From an uncultured Bacteroidales bacterium (GTDB taxonomy: Bacteria > Bacteroidota > Bacteroidia > Bacteroidales > UBA932), in the NCBI GenBank assembly GCA_945487035.1, contig CALYTI010000004.1:1-64000 (forward strand): a DNA stretch of 64,000 nucleotides. The letters are read 5' to 3'. This document shows, in pieces, positions 16,917-26,404 of the stretch. The position numbers were made by a program, and so were the translations under genes. Under the pieces are notes generated by a model. That model was not told the DNA's origin. It worked only from the letters and a program-made list of their open reading frames with translations, and ran no database searches. Position 1 is the stretch's first letter, and every line of letters begins with the position of its first letter.

Positions 16917-18140
16917 CTACCTCTTGTTCTTTTTCAGATAAATCGGATAAACCAGAGAAACCGTAACTCTCGTCGGTCCCCAGTAATGGAAGGTTCCCGC
17001 CCCGAAATTGTCCCTGATAAGGATGCTGTAGTCCGGAGCCGGCACGTAATGCTGATAATCTATTCCCATATAACCCAGAGTCATACTGAACTCCAGATTG
17101 AAATGCTCTGTGAGCGGCAGGCTGTAGCCGTAGCTTATGCCGGCCTGCCTGTAATAGCACTGGTAGCAGCCTTCGTGGTCCCACTGTATGTCAAACTTGC
17201 CGCCGCTACCCTGCAGGGCAAGATAGTGACCCTGAAGTTTCTCCTCTCCCGGAGCGAACCACCATCTGAACTCCCCTTCTGCATTCAATATCTGAAGCGC
17301 ATACTTGTTTCCGTAAGGACCTGCTGTCCACCACGGGAACATAAAGTGAGCATTAACAGAGAAGTCATTCCCGACAGGAACTTCCAAGCCAAGATTGACA
17401 GCCGTTACCACGTCGCCAAGCAGATTGGTCTTGGCAGCGAAGGTAAACTCGGAAGAAGGCTTGCGGACAGCCTCCACCTTCCTTCCCAGCCCAACCGGCG
17501 GAGGGAGAAGGGTGTCCTTCATCGGCTCGAGCGGCATAATGGCACCGACACTGGTCCACACGCAGACCCAGGTGGCGCTGCGCAACTGCTTCATATAGTG
17601 CCGCTTGAGGTAATTCCAGGTATAGCCGCCATCCAGATTCTTAATGCTCCACTTGCGGGTCTCCTCCCCAATTCCTTCCGCATGCAGAATCCTCAGCAGC
17701 CTGTCGCGGTTAGGCAGACGGTAGTCCCTCTCCACCAGTTCAATCAGTCCCGGCCAGTTCTCCGCAAGAGGACTTATCTTAATCTTGCCCTCATTGAGCC
17801 TGGTGGTATCAGCAGCAAGCTCCAGCAGCAGTTCCTTTGCCGCAGCGGCACGCTTCTCCGAAAGCCATACATTGTGCGGGTAGCCTCCCTCAGGAGAAGC
17901 CCAGGCATAAACCGTAATGCTGTCGATATGCACCGAATGGGTAAGGCAGAAACGAATCGTATCTATGGTAGCGGCATTGTCCATATAGGTGGAATCGACG
18001 TCGATTTTGTCGAAGCGGTAATGGATGGCAAATTCACGCTTTTCCTTCGGCTGGGCAAGCGCAGTCGAAGCACAGAAAAGCAAGCCCGCGAGCATCGCGA
18101 ACATAATGAACTTATATGAACTTTTACTTGACAAAACCAC
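16917..18140 (-). CDS. DUF3575-domain outer-membrane-like protein, first gene of pilus operon
   Basis: C-terminal beta-rich DUF3575-like sequence (GYMGIDYQHYVPAPDYSILIRDNFGAGTFHYWGPTRVTVSLVYPI). ORF track start is GTG; ATG alternative at 18104. Confidence 0.7.
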   Translation of the reverse strand: MVLSSKSSYKFIMFAMLAGLLFCASTALAQPKEKREFAIHYRFDKIDVDSTYMDNAATIDTIRFCLTHSVHIDSITVYAWASPEGGYPHNVWLSEKRAAAAKELLLELAADTTRLNEGKIKISPLAENWPGLIELVERDYRLPNRDRLLRILHAEGIGEETRKWSIKNLDGGYTWNYLKRHYMKQLRSATWVCVWTSVGAIMPLEPMKDTLLPPPVGLGRKVEAVRKPSSEFTFAAKTNLLGDVVTAVNLGLEVPVGNDFSVNAHFMFPWWTAGPYGNKYALQILNAEGEFRWWFAPGEEKLQGHYLALQGSGGKFDIQWDHEGCYQCYYRQAGISYGYSLPLTEHFNLEFSMTLGYMGIDYQHYVPAPDYSILIRDNFGAGTFHYWGPTRVTVSLVYPIYLKKNKR

Positions 18141-18223
18141 TCTTATTTCGTATATTGCGAATTAGCCCGCAAAATAGTAAAAAAACATCTATAAATCAAG
18201 TCAATAGATGAATTTTTATACTA

Positions 18224-18232
18224 CCCCCCCCC
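18224..18232. repeat. Homopolymeric C9 tract in the pilus-operon upstream region
   Basis: CTACCCCCCCCCATT; 84 bp upstream of the first pilus gene. Confidence 0.95.
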
Positions 18233-18422
18233 ATTCACCAGAATTTCTGCGCAAAAGCGCACTTCCGGCGTACACGAATCAAATATTTCTGTATTGGAGT
18301 GCTCCCTGGCTTAGGTCAAAACAGGAGCGTGGGGGGAAATGTTTTGCAAATGTACTACAATTTTTGGAAATCAATGCGAAAAATTTAGAAAAATAGCTTG
18401 TTATTAGTAACTTTGGGTGCTT

Positions 18423-19355
18423 ATGTCTGTCAAAAAAGGAATAATTCAAGCATTGATGGGAATTTTCTCCGCGCTGCCGCTCGGAGTGCACGAAGCGAAT
18501 GCCCATCTGGTGGGCTGGATTGCCATGCATCTGGTGCGCTACCGCCGCAAAGTGGTGGAAGAGAACATAGACCGCAGCTTTCCGGATGCACCTGCGCAAT
18601 TGCGCAAAAAATATGTAAAGGATTTTTACCTTCATTTCGGACAGCTGGTGTGCGAAACCATCTGGTTCAGCCATACCACCCCGCGGAGGATGGCCTCTTC
18701 CAAAATAGTCAGCGTTGTGCATCCGGAGGAGACTTCCAGGCTTCAGAGCGCAGCTCCGGGCACCATAGTTCTTGCGGGGCACTATGCCAACTGGGAGATT
18801 CTGTTCGGCTTCGAGCATTTCGACCTTCCGCCGGGAAGCGAAGCGTGCTATGCGCTCAAGCGCAGCAATGTGGCAATGGTTTACAAGAAGCTCAGTTCCC
18901 CGCTGTGGGATGAAATCTTCAGGGAATGCCGCCTGCGGCTTCTCGGCACTGATTTTGAAAACTACATAGAGTCCGCAAACATTCTGCGTCACGTGGTGGA
19001 GCACCGGGGCGACGGCTATTTCTATTTTTTCGACACCGACCAGAGGCCTTATGCGGGCGCGAAGGCGGTGATGGATGTGGAGTTTATGGGACAGAAGGCA
19101 CAGACTATGTATGCGGGCGCGGGAGTGGCGCACAAGTACGGCCTTGCGGTGGCATATTTTTCGATGCGCCGCAAGCCTTCGGGCAGGGGCTACGAGTGCG
19201 AGATGAAAACAATTTGCGACAACGCCTCCAAAATGGAGGTTAAGGATATAATGAATGAATTCTACCGGCTTCTGGAAGAGGACATACGCAGGGACCCGGG
19301 CGGGTACCTTTGGTCCCACAGACGCTGGAAACAAGTGAACAAGAGAACAATATGA
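18423..19355 (+). CDS. Lipid A biosynthesis (lauroyl/myristoyl) acyltransferase family
   Basis: LpxL/HtrB-like pattern: VLAGHYANWEILFGFEHF, YYFFDTDQRPYAGAKAVMDVEFMGQKAQTMYAGAGVAHKYGLAV. TAACTTTG -7 box at 18408-18415. Confidence 0.8.
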   Translation: MSVKKGIIQALMGIFSALPLGVHEANAHLVGWIAMHLVRYRRKVVEENIDRSFPDAPAQLRKKYVKDFYLHFGQLVCETIWFSHTTPRRMASSKIVSVVHPEETSRLQSAAPGTIVLAGHYANWEILFGFEHFDLPPGSEACYALKRSNVAMVYKKLSSPLWDEIFRECRLRLLGTDFENYIESANILRHVVEHRGDGYFYFFDTDQRPYAGAKAVMDVEFMGQKAQTMYAGAGVAHKYGLAVAYFSMRRKPSGRGYECEMKTICDNASKMEVKDIMNEFYRLLEEDIRRDPGGYLWSHRRWKQVNKRTI

Positions 19356-20320
19356 TACTTGCATCAGCAATTCTTGCAGCCGCCCTTGCGGCGGAGCCCC
19401 AGACGGTGAGCTATTCGCTCCCGCAAACGGTAATAGTTGTGGAAATCAGCGCGACCCGCGAGCAGTGGGAGGCGGGCCCGTATTCGCAGTGGGCCTCAGA
19501 ACTGCTCGGCATCGAAGCAGTAGAGGCGGATTCCACTGCCTACAGCATCAGCGGCATAGACATACGCTGCGAAGCTGAAGCCGACCAGAGCAGGCGCTAC
19601 AGCCTGCGCCTGAGCGAAGGGGCCAGGCCCGTATATCTTTCGATGACAAGGCAGGGACTGGTGGCAGGCAAGAATCTTCAGCTGCGCAATGGTTCCGCTA
19701 TCAACAGGCGCCTGAGCCCTGTGGAAGCCCCCCGGCTCGGAGCGAAGCTGCCGGGTTCGGGCAATATGAAAAAGGAGGCCCAGGCGGCAGCAAAACGCAT
19801 CGCGGAACTGCGGCAGGCGCGCTATGACATACTCATAGGCAATACCGACGCGACCTACAGCGGAGATGCGCTGAGGGCTGCCGTGGAGGACCTGCGCAGG
19901 ATGGAGGACGAGCTGATGCTGTATTTCACAGGAACTTACAGCAGTACAAGCGAAAACTATACCTTCGAAATCGTGCCTTCAGCCGAGGGCACTGCGGTCT
20001 ATGAGGCGTTCTGCCTGCTTCCGGGCGAAGGAATCGTGCCCGCAGGCTCGGTGGACGGCATTCCTTACTACCTGGAAGTGGATGCGGAGCCTGTTGCGAC
20101 AATAGAGCGCGACCCCGAACCGGAGCCGGTAGAGGAAGAAAAGCCGAAAAAGAAGAAGAAGAAAAACGAACCAGAGCCGGTGCTGCCTTCCCAGTACATC
20201 ACCTACCGCATTCCGGCAATGTGCCAGGTCAGGCTGAGCGACGGGGAGAAGACCATTGCGGAGCTGCGCCTGCCCGTTTATCAGCTCGGAATAGAAGAAC
20301 AATACCCGATATACAATTAA
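19352..20320 (+). CDS. DUF4831 family protein
   Basis: Signal peptide, YSLPQTVIVVEI, length and context typical of DUF4831. Confidence 0.7.
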   Translation: MILASAILAAALAAEPQTVSYSLPQTVIVVEISATREQWEAGPYSQWASELLGIEAVEADSTAYSISGIDIRCEAEADQSRRYSLRLSEGARPVYLSMTRQGLVAGKNLQLRNGSAINRRLSPVEAPRLGAKLPGSGNMKKEAQAAAKRIAELRQARYDILIGNTDATYSGDALRAAVEDLRRMEDELMLYFTGTYSSTSENYTFEIVPSAEGTAVYEAFCLLPGEGIVPAGSVDGIPYYLEVDAEPVATIERDPEPEPVEEEKPKKKKKKNEPEPVLPSQYITYRIPAMCQVRLSDGEKTIAELRLPVYQLGIEEQYPIYN

Positions 20321-20333
20321 AAGACAACAGAAT

Positions 20334-21809
20334 ATGACCATCAAAGATTTGACCCCGGCCGTAGTGTGGAACAATTTCTACGGCATCACCAGAATCCCGC
20401 GTCCTTCAAAGCACGAGGAGAAAATACGCAAGTACCTGCTCGACTGGGCAGCTGAGCATAAGGTCGAGGCCTTTACCGACAAGACCGGCAATGTGATTAT
20501 GCGAGTTCCGGCCACCCCGGGCTACGAGAACCGCAAGGGAGTGGTGCTTCAGGGACATATGGATATGGTTCCGCAGAAGAACAGCGACTCCAACCACGAT
20601 TTCCTCAATGACCCTATAGAGACCCGCGTGGAGGGCGATTGGCTGAAAGCCTGCGGCACCACGCTGGGCGCCGACAACGGACTGGGACTTGCACTCGCAA
20701 TGGCAGTGGCCGAGTCAACGGATGTAAAGCACGGACCTATAGAGATCCTCGCAACCTACGATGAGGAGACCGGAATGACAGGAGCCGAGGCTCTGGAGCC
20801 GGGCATCCTGAAGGGAGATATACTCATCAACCTCGATTCCGAAAGCGAGGGCGAGCTCTATGTGGGCTGCGCAGGAGGACTCGATGCTTCCGCTACCGGC
20901 ACATACAAGCGCTGCGAAGAGCCTGAGGGCTACAGCTGTATGAGCCTTGCAGTGAAGGGCTGCCAGGGCGGACACTCAGGTATGGACATCATCCTTTGCC
21001 GCGCCAACGCCAACAAGGTGGGAGCGCGACTGCTCTATGCCCTGCTCACAAAGTGCGATGCCAAACTGATTGACTTCGAGGGAGGTACGCTGCGCAACGC
21101 GATTCCGCGCGAGTTCTTTGCTACCGTCTATGTGAAGGACGAGGCCGCTGCAAAGGCAGTGGTAGAGGCCGAGGCAAAGGCAATCATCTCCGAATACAAA
21201 GAGACAGACCCTGATATGAGCATCAGCCTTACCCCTTATGTGGAGAGCGAAGCCGAGCCTTGCGACCACGAGGACTGCAAATATGTTGAGGATGCCGATG
21301 CGCTCCGCATCGTGCGCGCCGTACTCGCCTGCCCTGACGGAGTGGAGAGGATGTCCGCTTCCGTTCCGGGCCTTGTGGAGACTTCCAACAATATGGCAAT
21401 GGTGGGCCTGAGTCGCGGACAGTGGTTCGTGAAGTGCCTTATGCGCAGCTCTGTAGATACCGCAAAGGCAGCTCTTGCCGCAAAGATGGAAAGCGTGTTC
21501 AAGCTTGCGGGCGCCGAAATCGAGTTTACCGGAGGCTACAGCGGCTGGGCACCTAACCCGGATTCCACCATACTCAAGGTGATGAAGGAGGTCTATGAGA
21601 AGATGTTCGGATGCGAGCCTAAGGTAATGGCAATCCACGCAGGACTGGAGTGCGGAATTCTTTCCGGTGCTTACCCTAACTGGGATATGGTTTCCTGCGG
21701 TCCTACCCTGCTGAGCCCTCACTCACCTGACGAGCGCGCCTACATTCCTTCTGTACAGAAGGTATGGGACTATCTGAAGGAGGTACTGGCCTCAATTCCT
21801 GAGCGCTAG
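20334..21809 (+). CDS. pepD: Aminoacyl-histidine dipeptidase (PepD, M20)
   Basis: VVLQGHMDMVPQK, GTTLGADNGLGLALAMA, TYDEETGMTGA, CGPTLLSPHSPDERAYIPSVQKVWDYL. Confidence 0.95.
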   Translation: MTIKDLTPAVVWNNFYGITRIPRPSKHEEKIRKYLLDWAAEHKVEAFTDKTGNVIMRVPATPGYENRKGVVLQGHMDMVPQKNSDSNHDFLNDPIETRVEGDWLKACGTTLGADNGLGLALAMAVAESTDVKHGPIEILATYDEETGMTGAEALEPGILKGDILINLDSESEGELYVGCAGGLDASATGTYKRCEEPEGYSCMSLAVKGCQGGHSGMDIILCRANANKVGARLLYALLTKCDAKLIDFEGGTLRNAIPREFFATVYVKDEAAAKAVVEAEAKAIISEYKETDPDMSISLTPYVESEAEPCDHEDCKYVEDADALRIVRAVLACPDGVERMSASVPGLVETSNNMAMVGLSRGQWFVKCLMRSSVDTAKAALAAKMESVFKLAGAEIEFTGGYSGWAPNPDSTILKVMKEVYEKMFGCEPKVMAIHAGLECGILSGAYPNWDMVSCGPTLLSPHSPDERAYIPSVQKVWDYLKEVLASIPER

Positions 21810-21810
21810 G

Positions 21811-22506
21811 ATGCTGCCGCAGACAAGACAGCTGCTTATCGACAGGGCCGAAAAGTACAACGACCCTGTCTGGTTTGCCGAAGACCCGATTGCGTTCCCG
21901 AGACAGATTCTGGAGCGCGGAGGGTCGCTTCAGGACATAGAAATCGCGGCAGTGTTTGCCGCGCATTTCGCCTGGGGGCGCAGGGCTATGATAGTGCGCG
22001 ACTGCACCCGCCTTATGGACGAGATGCAGTGGAGGCCTGCCGACTATGTGATGGCGGGCGAGTGGAGGGATGACGATACGAGCATACACCGCACGGTGAA
22101 ATGGAGCGAAGTGGCGCGCATCTGCGCCAATCTTCGCGGGTTCTACCTCTCGCAGCCCAGCCTCGAAGTGCTGAGCCCCGCGCAGATGCGCACCCGGATT
22201 TACGGCCAGAAGGAGGACCCCAAGGCCGCAAACAAGAAAATCAATATGCTGAGACGCTGGATGGCAAGGCGCGACGGCAAGGTGGACCTTGGGCTGTGGA
22301 AGAACACCGACCCGGCCTCTCTGGTGATTCCCCTTGATGTTCACGTTTACAACCAGGCCTGCGAACTCGGCCTTACCGACAGAAAAGCCAAGGACATCAC
22401 AACTGCCCTGCAGATTACCGATGTCTTTCGCGAAATATGGCCGGACGACCCTCTGCTGGGGGATTTTGCACTGTTCGGCTATGGAGTGACACAACGCAAT
22501 GCCTAA
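21811..22506 (+). CDS. TIGR02757/DUF2400 family protein
   Basis: AHFAWGRRAMIVRDCTRLMDEM; MFLRWMVR-like MLRRWMARRDGKVDLGLW; VPLDVH-like IPLDVHVYNQACELGLTDRK. Confidence 0.85.
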   Translation: MLPQTRQLLIDRAEKYNDPVWFAEDPIAFPRQILERGGSLQDIEIAAVFAAHFAWGRRAMIVRDCTRLMDEMQWRPADYVMAGEWRDDDTSIHRTVKWSEVARICANLRGFYLSQPSLEVLSPAQMRTRIYGQKEDPKAANKKINMLRRWMARRDGKVDLGLWKNTDPASLVIPLDVHVYNQACELGLTDRKAKDITTALQITDVFREIWPDDPLLGDFALFGYGVTQRNA

Positions 22507-23077
22507 GTTTTTCATCATTTCGGGATGCAACGGTGCAGGCAAGACCACCGCATCATACTCCCTGCTTCCGGAGCTTCTGGACTGTCGCGAGTTCGTCAAT
22601 TCCGACGAGTTCGCCAAGAGCCTGTCCCCTTTCGACCCGTCCGCAGCTTCGGTGTCGGCGAGCCGCTTTATGCTCAAAAAGATTTGGTACCTGCTTGAGC
22701 GCGGGGAGGATTTTGCGCTGGAGACCACGCTTGCAACCCGTTCGCTGATGAAAATCATCCAGGCGGCCCGGCAGAGGGGGTATTCCATCACCCTTCTGTA
22801 TTTCTGGCTCAATACCCCGGAGCTTGCAATACGCAGGGTCAAGGCGAGGGTTGAAGCCGGAGGACACAATATCCCCGATGATGTGGTGCGCAGGCGCTAT
22901 GTGATGGGGCTGAAATATTTCTTCGAGGACTACAAGCCGGAGAGTGACCACTGGATACTCGCGGACAACTCGAAGAGCCCTTTCGTGGTTGTTGCGGAAG
23001 GGAGCAGGACAGAGACTATAATAAGAGATGCAACCAAATACGAACTTATCAGAAACATTTGCGCTGAGCAGCCGTGA
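22499..23077 (+). CDS. Zeta-toxin-like P-loop kinase
   Basis: FFIISGCNGAGKTTAS Walker A; NSDEFAKSLSPFDP; FALETTLATRSLMKII; overlaps both neighbours. Confidence 0.75.
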   Translation: MPKFFIISGCNGAGKTTASYSLLPELLDCREFVNSDEFAKSLSPFDPSAASVSASRFMLKKIWYLLERGEDFALETTLATRSLMKIIQAARQRGYSITLLYFWLNTPELAIRRVKARVEAGGHNIPDDVVRRRYVMGLKYFFEDYKPESDHWILADNSKSPFVVVAEGSRTETIIRDATKYELIRNICAEQP

Positions 23078-24455
23078 GCTTGAAACGCTGGTGGCCGAGG
23101 CCCTGCGCTGCGGCGGGAACTGGTGCGACCTCTATTTCGAGAACACGACCATTTCCAACCTGATGCTGCGCGACGGACAGGTTTCCTCGGGCGGACATCA
23201 TCTGGATTACGGCTGCGGCATCAGGGTGCTCAGCGGAGAGAAGACGGGCTATGCCTATTCGGAATCCACCGATATGCCCTCGCTGCTGAAGGCGGCAAGG
23301 GCGGCAGGAGCCATTGCGGAAGGCAGAAGCGCTGTGGCACCCGCTTTCGGACGCAGCACTGTGTGCGTGCAGAAGCAGGACTTCTACCCTATGCGGCAGA
23401 GCTGGAAGGGCTGCGACCCTGCTGGCTTCGTGCCGGGACTGCTTTCGATTGAGAGCGCAATCAAAGCAAAGGACAGCCGCGCAATCAAGGTTATCGCAAT
23501 GCTGGGCTGGTCGCTGAGCGAAGTGATGATGTACAATTCCTTCGGGGAGCTGTGCTGCGACCTCAGGCCCACGGGGAGTCTCAGCGTTTCGGTGATATAT
23601 TGCGACGGCAGGAGCACCCAGACCAAGAACGCTTCGCGCAGCTTCCGCCAGGGGGCCGAGTTCTTCTGCAAGGAGAATATCGATGCCGTGGTGGAGGAAG
23701 TTACCCGAGGGGTGGACGCCCTGTTCGAGGCACGCAGGCCGAAGGGCGGGCAGATGAGCGTTGTGATGGGAGCCGGAGCTTCGGGCATTCTGCTGCACGA
23801 GGCTATGGGCCACGCTTTCGAGGCGGACTTCAACCGCAAGGGGCAGTCCATTTTCGCCGGGCGCCTCGGTGAGCAGATCTGCCGCAAGGGCATCAACATA
23901 GTGGATGATGCTACGCTTCCCGCCTGCCGCGGAAGCCTCAACTGGGACGACGAAGGAGTTCCCGGACAGAAGACCTATATGGTGACGGACGGAGTGCTGA
24001 CCAGCTACCTGCACGACCGAATCAGCGCCGGCTGGTACGGGGTGGAGCCTACGGGCAACGGGCGCAGGGAGTCCTTCCGCTACAACCCCATCCCGAGGAT
24101 GAGGGCGACCTATATGGAGAACGGCAGCGACGGTAGCCTGGAGGACCTTATCGCCTCCGTCAACCGCGGCATCTATGTGGACGAGTTCTCCAATGGTGAA
24201 GTGAAAATAGGCGAAGGAGACTTCACCTTCTATGTGCGCAGCGGCTTCCTTATCGAGGGCGGGCGTCTCACCATGCCGGTTAAGGATATCAATATCATAG
24301 GCAACGGTCCGCAGGCCCTTGCCGACATAAGGGCTGTGGCAAGCGACCTTGTGGTCGATCCCGGCAAATGGACCTGCGGAAAGGGGCAGAGCGTCCCTGT
24401 AAGCTGCGGAATTCCGTCAGTGCTCATAGACAACCTTACAGTCGGAGGAGAATGA
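23028..24455 (+). CDS. tldD: TldD-type metalloprotease
   Basis: VMGAGASGILLHEAMGHAFEADFNRKGQS (HExxxH), GRRESFRYNPIPRMRATYMENG. Confidence 0.9.
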   Translation: MQPNTNLSETFALSSRELETLVAEALRCGGNWCDLYFENTTISNLMLRDGQVSSGGHHLDYGCGIRVLSGEKTGYAYSESTDMPSLLKAARAAGAIAEGRSAVAPAFGRSTVCVQKQDFYPMRQSWKGCDPAGFVPGLLSIESAIKAKDSRAIKVIAMLGWSLSEVMMYNSFGELCCDLRPTGSLSVSVIYCDGRSTQTKNASRSFRQGAEFFCKENIDAVVEEVTRGVDALFEARRPKGGQMSVVMGAGASGILLHEAMGHAFEADFNRKGQSIFAGRLGEQICRKGINIVDDATLPACRGSLNWDDEGVPGQKTYMVTDGVLTSYLHDRISAGWYGVEPTGNGRRESFRYNPIPRMRATYMENGSDGSLEDLIASVNRGIYVDEFSNGEVKIGEGDFTFYVRSGFLIEGGRLTMPVKDINIIGNGPQALADIRAVASDLVVDPGKWTCGKGQSVPVSCGIPSVLIDNLTVGGE

Positions 24456-25786
24456 TAAGCAAGCAGGAAAAAGAACTGGCGCTGCAAAGCCTTGAGCTGG
24501 CGCGCCGGGAAGGTGCGCAGCATTGCCGCATCTGCCTGAGCAAAAATGTTACCGATATGGTGGATACCCTGGACGGGGAGGTGGACAAGATTACGCATTG
24601 CCTTGACAGGAGCCTGAGCATCAGCCTTTTTGTGGACGGTCGCTTCGGCACTTTCTCCACCAACAGGCTGGATGGGCAGGAGCTGCAGGGCTTTATCCGC
24701 GAAGCTGTGGCGATGACCCGCCTGCTCGCAGAAGACCCTTGCCGCAAACTGCCGGCCCCTGAGCGTTGCTGCCGCGAGGCCACGGAGGGCACTGAGATGC
24801 AAACTTATGATGAGAGTTATGAGTCTTTCGATGCTGAAAGCCTTCGCACTTTGGCTCTTGCGGCTGTTGTGGACAGGACCGGCTACCAGGGCTTCAAGGT
24901 GGTTTCCGAGGAAGGCGAAGCGAGCGCTTCGGAGTTCGACACCATCACCGCGGACAGCAACGGACTGATGTGCCGCCTGCGCGAGACCAACTTCGACTAC
25001 TCCTCACAGGTGACGGTGGAAACCCCCGACGGACGCAAATACAGCGGCTACTGGTGGGAATCCACCCCGTTCCTGGGCAAACTGGATATCAGCGGCACAG
25101 GACGCGAAGCCGTAAGGCGTGCCGCAGCACAGATAGGCAGCGCACCGGTTGCAGGCGGAAGGTACAATATGGTCGTCAGCTCCGAGATGGGCTTCAAGCT
25201 GGTATCCCCGGTGCTGAATGCCCTTGGAGGCTACTCCCTTCAGCAGAACAACAGCTTTATGGCGGAGAGCCTGGGCAAGCAGGTCTTCAGCGGAGGACTT
25301 ACGGTCATCGATGATTGCTGGAGGAAGGGAGAAAGCGGTTCGCGCCTGTTCGACAGCGAGGGCGTGGCAAGCAGGCCGGACGACATCATCAGAGACGGAG
25401 TCGTGAAGAAATATTTCATCAATACCTATATTGCCGGCAAAATGGGCCTCTCCCCTACCATAGAGGAGCCCGTGAGGGCAAGGGTGATGCCTTACCCCGA
25501 GCCGGGACTCGACAGGGATGCGATACTGCGCAAAGTGGGCAGCGGCATCTATGTGACGGGCTTCAACGGAGGCAACTGCAATTCGGCCACGGGAGACTTT
25601 TCCTACGGCATCGAGGGCTTCCGCTTCGAGGACGGGGTGCTCAGGGAGCCTGTGAGCGGAATGCTGGTAACGGGCAATTTCCTGGAGCTGTGGAAGCATT
25701 TCCTGTATGCGGGCGACGATGCCAGGACCTGTATGTCCAAACTCATTCCTACCCTGGCCTTTGCCGAGGTGGATTTCAACGGATAA
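24452..25786 (+). CDS. pmbA: PmbA/TldE-type metalloprotease partner
   Basis: ATGA overlap with tldD; RFGTFSTNRLDGQELQGFIREAVAM; TGFNGGNCNSATGDFSYGIEGFRFEDG. Confidence 0.9.
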   Translation: MISKQEKELALQSLELARREGAQHCRICLSKNVTDMVDTLDGEVDKITHCLDRSLSISLFVDGRFGTFSTNRLDGQELQGFIREAVAMTRLLAEDPCRKLPAPERCCREATEGTEMQTYDESYESFDAESLRTLALAAVVDRTGYQGFKVVSEEGEASASEFDTITADSNGLMCRLRETNFDYSSQVTVETPDGRKYSGYWWESTPFLGKLDISGTGREAVRRAAAQIGSAPVAGGRYNMVVSSEMGFKLVSPVLNALGGYSLQQNNSFMAESLGKQVFSGGLTVIDDCWRKGESGSRLFDSEGVASRPDDIIRDGVVKKYFINTYIAGKMGLSPTIEEPVRARVMPYPEPGLDRDAILRKVGSGIYVTGFNGGNCNSATGDFSYGIEGFRFEDGVLREPVSGMLVTGNFLELWKHFLYAGDDARTCMSKLIPTLAFAEVDFNG

Positions 25787-25807
25787 TCAATTAATTTTCA
25801 AATAGAT

Positions 25808-26404
25808 ATGAAAGTAAGCAAAAATTCAGTTGTAGCAATCAGCTACGAACTTATGGTTGACGGAGGCCTTGCAGACAAGGCCGTGGCCGAGAAGCCGCTG
25901 GAGTACATCCACGGCACAGGTATGCTTCTTCCGCGTTTCGAGGAGGAACTCGAAGGCAAGGAGCAGGGAGATGATTTCGCATTCGTGCTTTCCCCTGAGG
26001 AGGGCTACGGTGTGCACAATCCGGAGTATGTGTTCGACCTTCCGATTGAGGCTTTCGCAATCGATGGGGAGGTACGCAGAGACCTGCTGCAGCTGGGACG
26101 TACGATTCCTATGCTCAATTCCACCGGACAGGTAGTGCAGGGCACCATACGCGAAATCCGCGAAGAGGCCGTGACTATGGATTTCAACCACCCTATGGCA
26201 GGCAAGACTCTCAATTTCTCTGGAAAGGTGGAGAGCGTGCGCGAGGCTACCGAAAAGGAACTCACCGAGGGACTTCACGGAGAATACCTCCCTCAGGAGG
26301 GCTGCCACTGCAAGGGCGGCTGCCACAAGGGAGAAGAAGGCGGCTGCGAGGGTGACTGCAAGTGCGAAGGCGAGTGCGAGGGCGGCTGCAACTGCGGGAA
26401 CTAG
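25808..26404 (+). CDS. slyD: FKBP-type peptidyl-prolyl isomerase, SlyD-like, with Cys-rich tail
   Basis: VAISYELMVDGGLADKAVAEKPLEYIHGTGMLLPRFEEELEGKEQGD; tail CHCKGGCHKGEEGGCEGDCKCEGECEGGCNCGN. Confidence 0.85.
   Translation: MKVSKNSVVAISYELMVDGGLADKAVAEKPLEYIHGTGMLLPRFEEELEGKEQGDDFAFVLSPEEGYGVHNPEYVFDLPIEAFAIDGEVRRDLLQLGRTIPMLNSTGQVVQGTIREIREEAVTMDFNHPMAGKTLNFSGKVESVREATEKELTEGLHGEYLPQEGCHCKGGCHKGEEGGCEGDCKCEGECEGGCNCGN

Noticed and set aside
18279-19370. Long antisense ORF (363 aa) opposite the lipid A acyltransferase
   Set aside because: Shadow ORF from codon bias; product has no recognisable domain and the sense ORF is a clear acyltransferase.
20976-24014. Antisense ORFs opposite pepD, DUF2400 and tldD (e.g. 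21703-22869, 23049-24014)
   Set aside because: His/Ala/Arg-rich mirror-frame translations of strongly coding genes; no independent evidence.
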